DNA of 14,836 nt from Candidatus Obscuribacterales bacterium (lineage in GTDB: Bacteria > Cyanobacteriota > Vampirovibrionia > Obscuribacterales > Obscuribacteraceae): positions 1 through 14,836 of the forward strand of contig JAKFVJ010000491.1 of NCBI GenBank assembly GCA_021732245.1, read 5' to 3'. Position numbers and translations under genes: made by a program. Shown here piece by piece: positions 14,187-14,836 of the stretch. Numbering within the stretch: the stretch's first letter is position 1; each line of letters begins with the position of its first letter. The notes under the pieces are model-generated. The model saw only the letters and a program-made list of their open reading frames with translations. It ran no database searches and was not told the DNA's origin.

Positions 14187-14202
14187 CCTGCGGGTGCGCA
14201 GG
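14187..14202. other. GC-rich hairpin in the gene-free stretch
   Basis: CCTGCG and CGCAGG are perfect 6-base arms around GGTG. There is no T-run on either side, so it is not a clear terminator. In the rest of 14161-14406 I see only the minus-strand terminator and a half-like GAATGAT at 14350-14356; no ORF or promoter is convincing. Confidence 0.25.
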
Positions 14203-14233
14203 GGATGCACGTTTAGCAGGATCTCAAATGATT

Positions 14234-14271
14234 AAAGCAAAAATCAACGAGCCCTGTGGGAGGCTCGTTGA
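14234..14271 (-). terminator. Rho-independent terminator (minus strand) for the hydrogenase operon
   Basis: TCAACGAGCC (14244-14253) and GGCTCGTTGA (14262-14271) form a perfect 10-base stem with an 8-base loop. Read on the minus strand it is followed by TTTTTGCTTT. It lies about 135 bases beyond the hydrogenase large-subunit stop and faces the plus-strand terminator at 14137-14165. Confidence 0.8.
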
Positions 14272-14406
14272 CATGCGGCGTACGGAAAACCTTAGAATTG
14301 CTATATTTCTATTGTGGCTTTGAAGAGGCAAAAATACATTGTCCCTAGGAATGATTTAGCGGCTCATCCTTTTGGTTGATCAGCATTAGAAGGACAAAGA
14401 AAGCAA

Positions 14407-14836
14407 TTATACTTGCTTGTAATGGACACTCACCATGTGGGTTGCACAAGTGTTGCATGGATCATAAGCTCGAACCAGCGTTTCAAGATTAGACTGGATA
14501 TTTGCCTCATTGCCTGAAATAGAGGAATTAACTACTTCGCGTATATCCGCTTCGATACGGTGGCTGTTTTGAGCAGAGGGAGTCACCATATCCGCCTTTT
14601 GAATTTTGCCGGACTCGTCGATTTCATAATAGTGGTATAACGTGCCGCGTGGACATTCGACGGCGCCGACTGCTTTTCCGGCTTTGCCCTCAGCACGTCT
14701 TATATGGCAGTCGCTATCTAATTCGCCTGGCTTGGCCAATAACTTTTCTATGATTTGCTTGGAGCGCTCAATGGCTTCGACAATTTCAATTGCCTGGGCA
14801 AGGTTATTCCAAACAGTATTGGTATCACCCTTGGAC
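14407..14836 (-). CDS. [NiFe]-hydrogenase large subunit, C-terminal end (5' part outside window), group 3-like
   Basis: The frame is open to the right edge, giving the last 142 residues of the catalytic subunit. The motif DPCNTCATH near the end supplies the second pair of nickel-site cysteines (visible-part residues 127 and 130) and the following His133. GKAVGAVECPRGTLYHYYEI is the conserved segment before it, and the helix AQAIEIVEAIERSKQIIEKL is typical of cytoplasmic group 3 enzymes (bidirectional or heterodisulfide-linked) more than of membrane-bound group 1. Only nine residues follow His133, a short tail compared with the peptide usually removed by a maturation protease. The start is outside the window, and other subunits should lie further right. 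HypC-HypD-HypE-HypF in this window are its likely maturation factors. The subgroup (3b, 3c or 3d) cannot be decided from this fragment. Confidence 0.93.
   Translation of the reverse strand, partial: SKGDTNTVWNNLAQAIEIVEAIERSKQIIEKLLAKPGELDSDCHIRRAEGKAGKAVGAVECPRGTLYHYYEIDESGKIQKADMVTPSAQNSHRIEADIREVVNSSISGNEANIQSNLETLVRAYDPCNTCATHMVSVHYKQV

Noticed and set aside
1..14836. Mobile elements or CRISPR array
   Set aside because: No transposase, integrase, terminal repeats or regularly spaced direct repeats were seen.

Overview
The window is ordinary-density bacterial DNA, AT-leaning by eye, with 15 protein genes. Two of these run off the ends. It reads as an anaerobic/low-oxygen survival region from a Gram-negative-like or cyanobacteria-related bacterium. 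The histidine kinase has the HDLKTP...YRYDSGAKEL style common in Cyanobacteria. With a fermentative [NiFe]-hydrogenase context and no photosynthesis genes, a non-photosynthetic relative such as Melainabacteria/Vampirovibrionia (Obscuribacterales-like) is my best guess, at low to moderate confidence. No mobile element, CRISPR array, tRNA or rRNA was seen.

Layout. (1) 1-1638, plus strand: the C-terminal part of a P2-type cation ATPase whose membrane ion-site residues are unusual, then a small muconolactone-isomerase-like protein. (2) 1643-7020, minus strand: a tightly overlapping [NiFe]-hydrogenase maturation operon in the order hypF-hypC-hypD-(gmhA-like SIS isomerase)-hypE. (3) 7092-9276, plus strand: a family I CoA-transferase/acetyl-CoA hydrolase, divergent from hypF, then a free-standing phosphoribosyltransferase-family protein. 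(4) 9369-11821: a soluble globin-coupled PAS histidine kinase (minus) divergent from a LuxR/NarL-type response regulator (plus), with a good sigma70-like promoter and an overlapping palindrome between them. (5) 11922-13996: four universal stress protein (UspA) genes, three plus and one minus. (6) 13997-14406: 410 bases without a gene, holding an inverted repeat similar to one upstream of the phosphoribosyltransferase, a candidate small structured RNA and two opposed terminators. (7) 14407-14836, minus strand: the C-terminal end of a group 3-like [NiFe]-hydrogenase large subunit.

How it fits together. HypC, HypD, HypE and HypF build and insert the Fe(CN)2CO part of the hydrogenase active site, and the hydrogenase large subunit is at the right edge. 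The CoA-transferase fits acetate/acyl-CoA fermentation. The heme-type sensor kinase and LuxR-type regulator are the likely local oxygen/NO switch. The gene set (LuxR-type regulator with heme sensor, several Usp proteins, a phosphoribosyltransferase, a CtpF-like P-type ATPase and hydrogen metabolism) resembles the mycobacterial DosR dormancy regulon in content, though not in sequence order or visible operator. That parallel is inference and is the most interesting hypothesis here.
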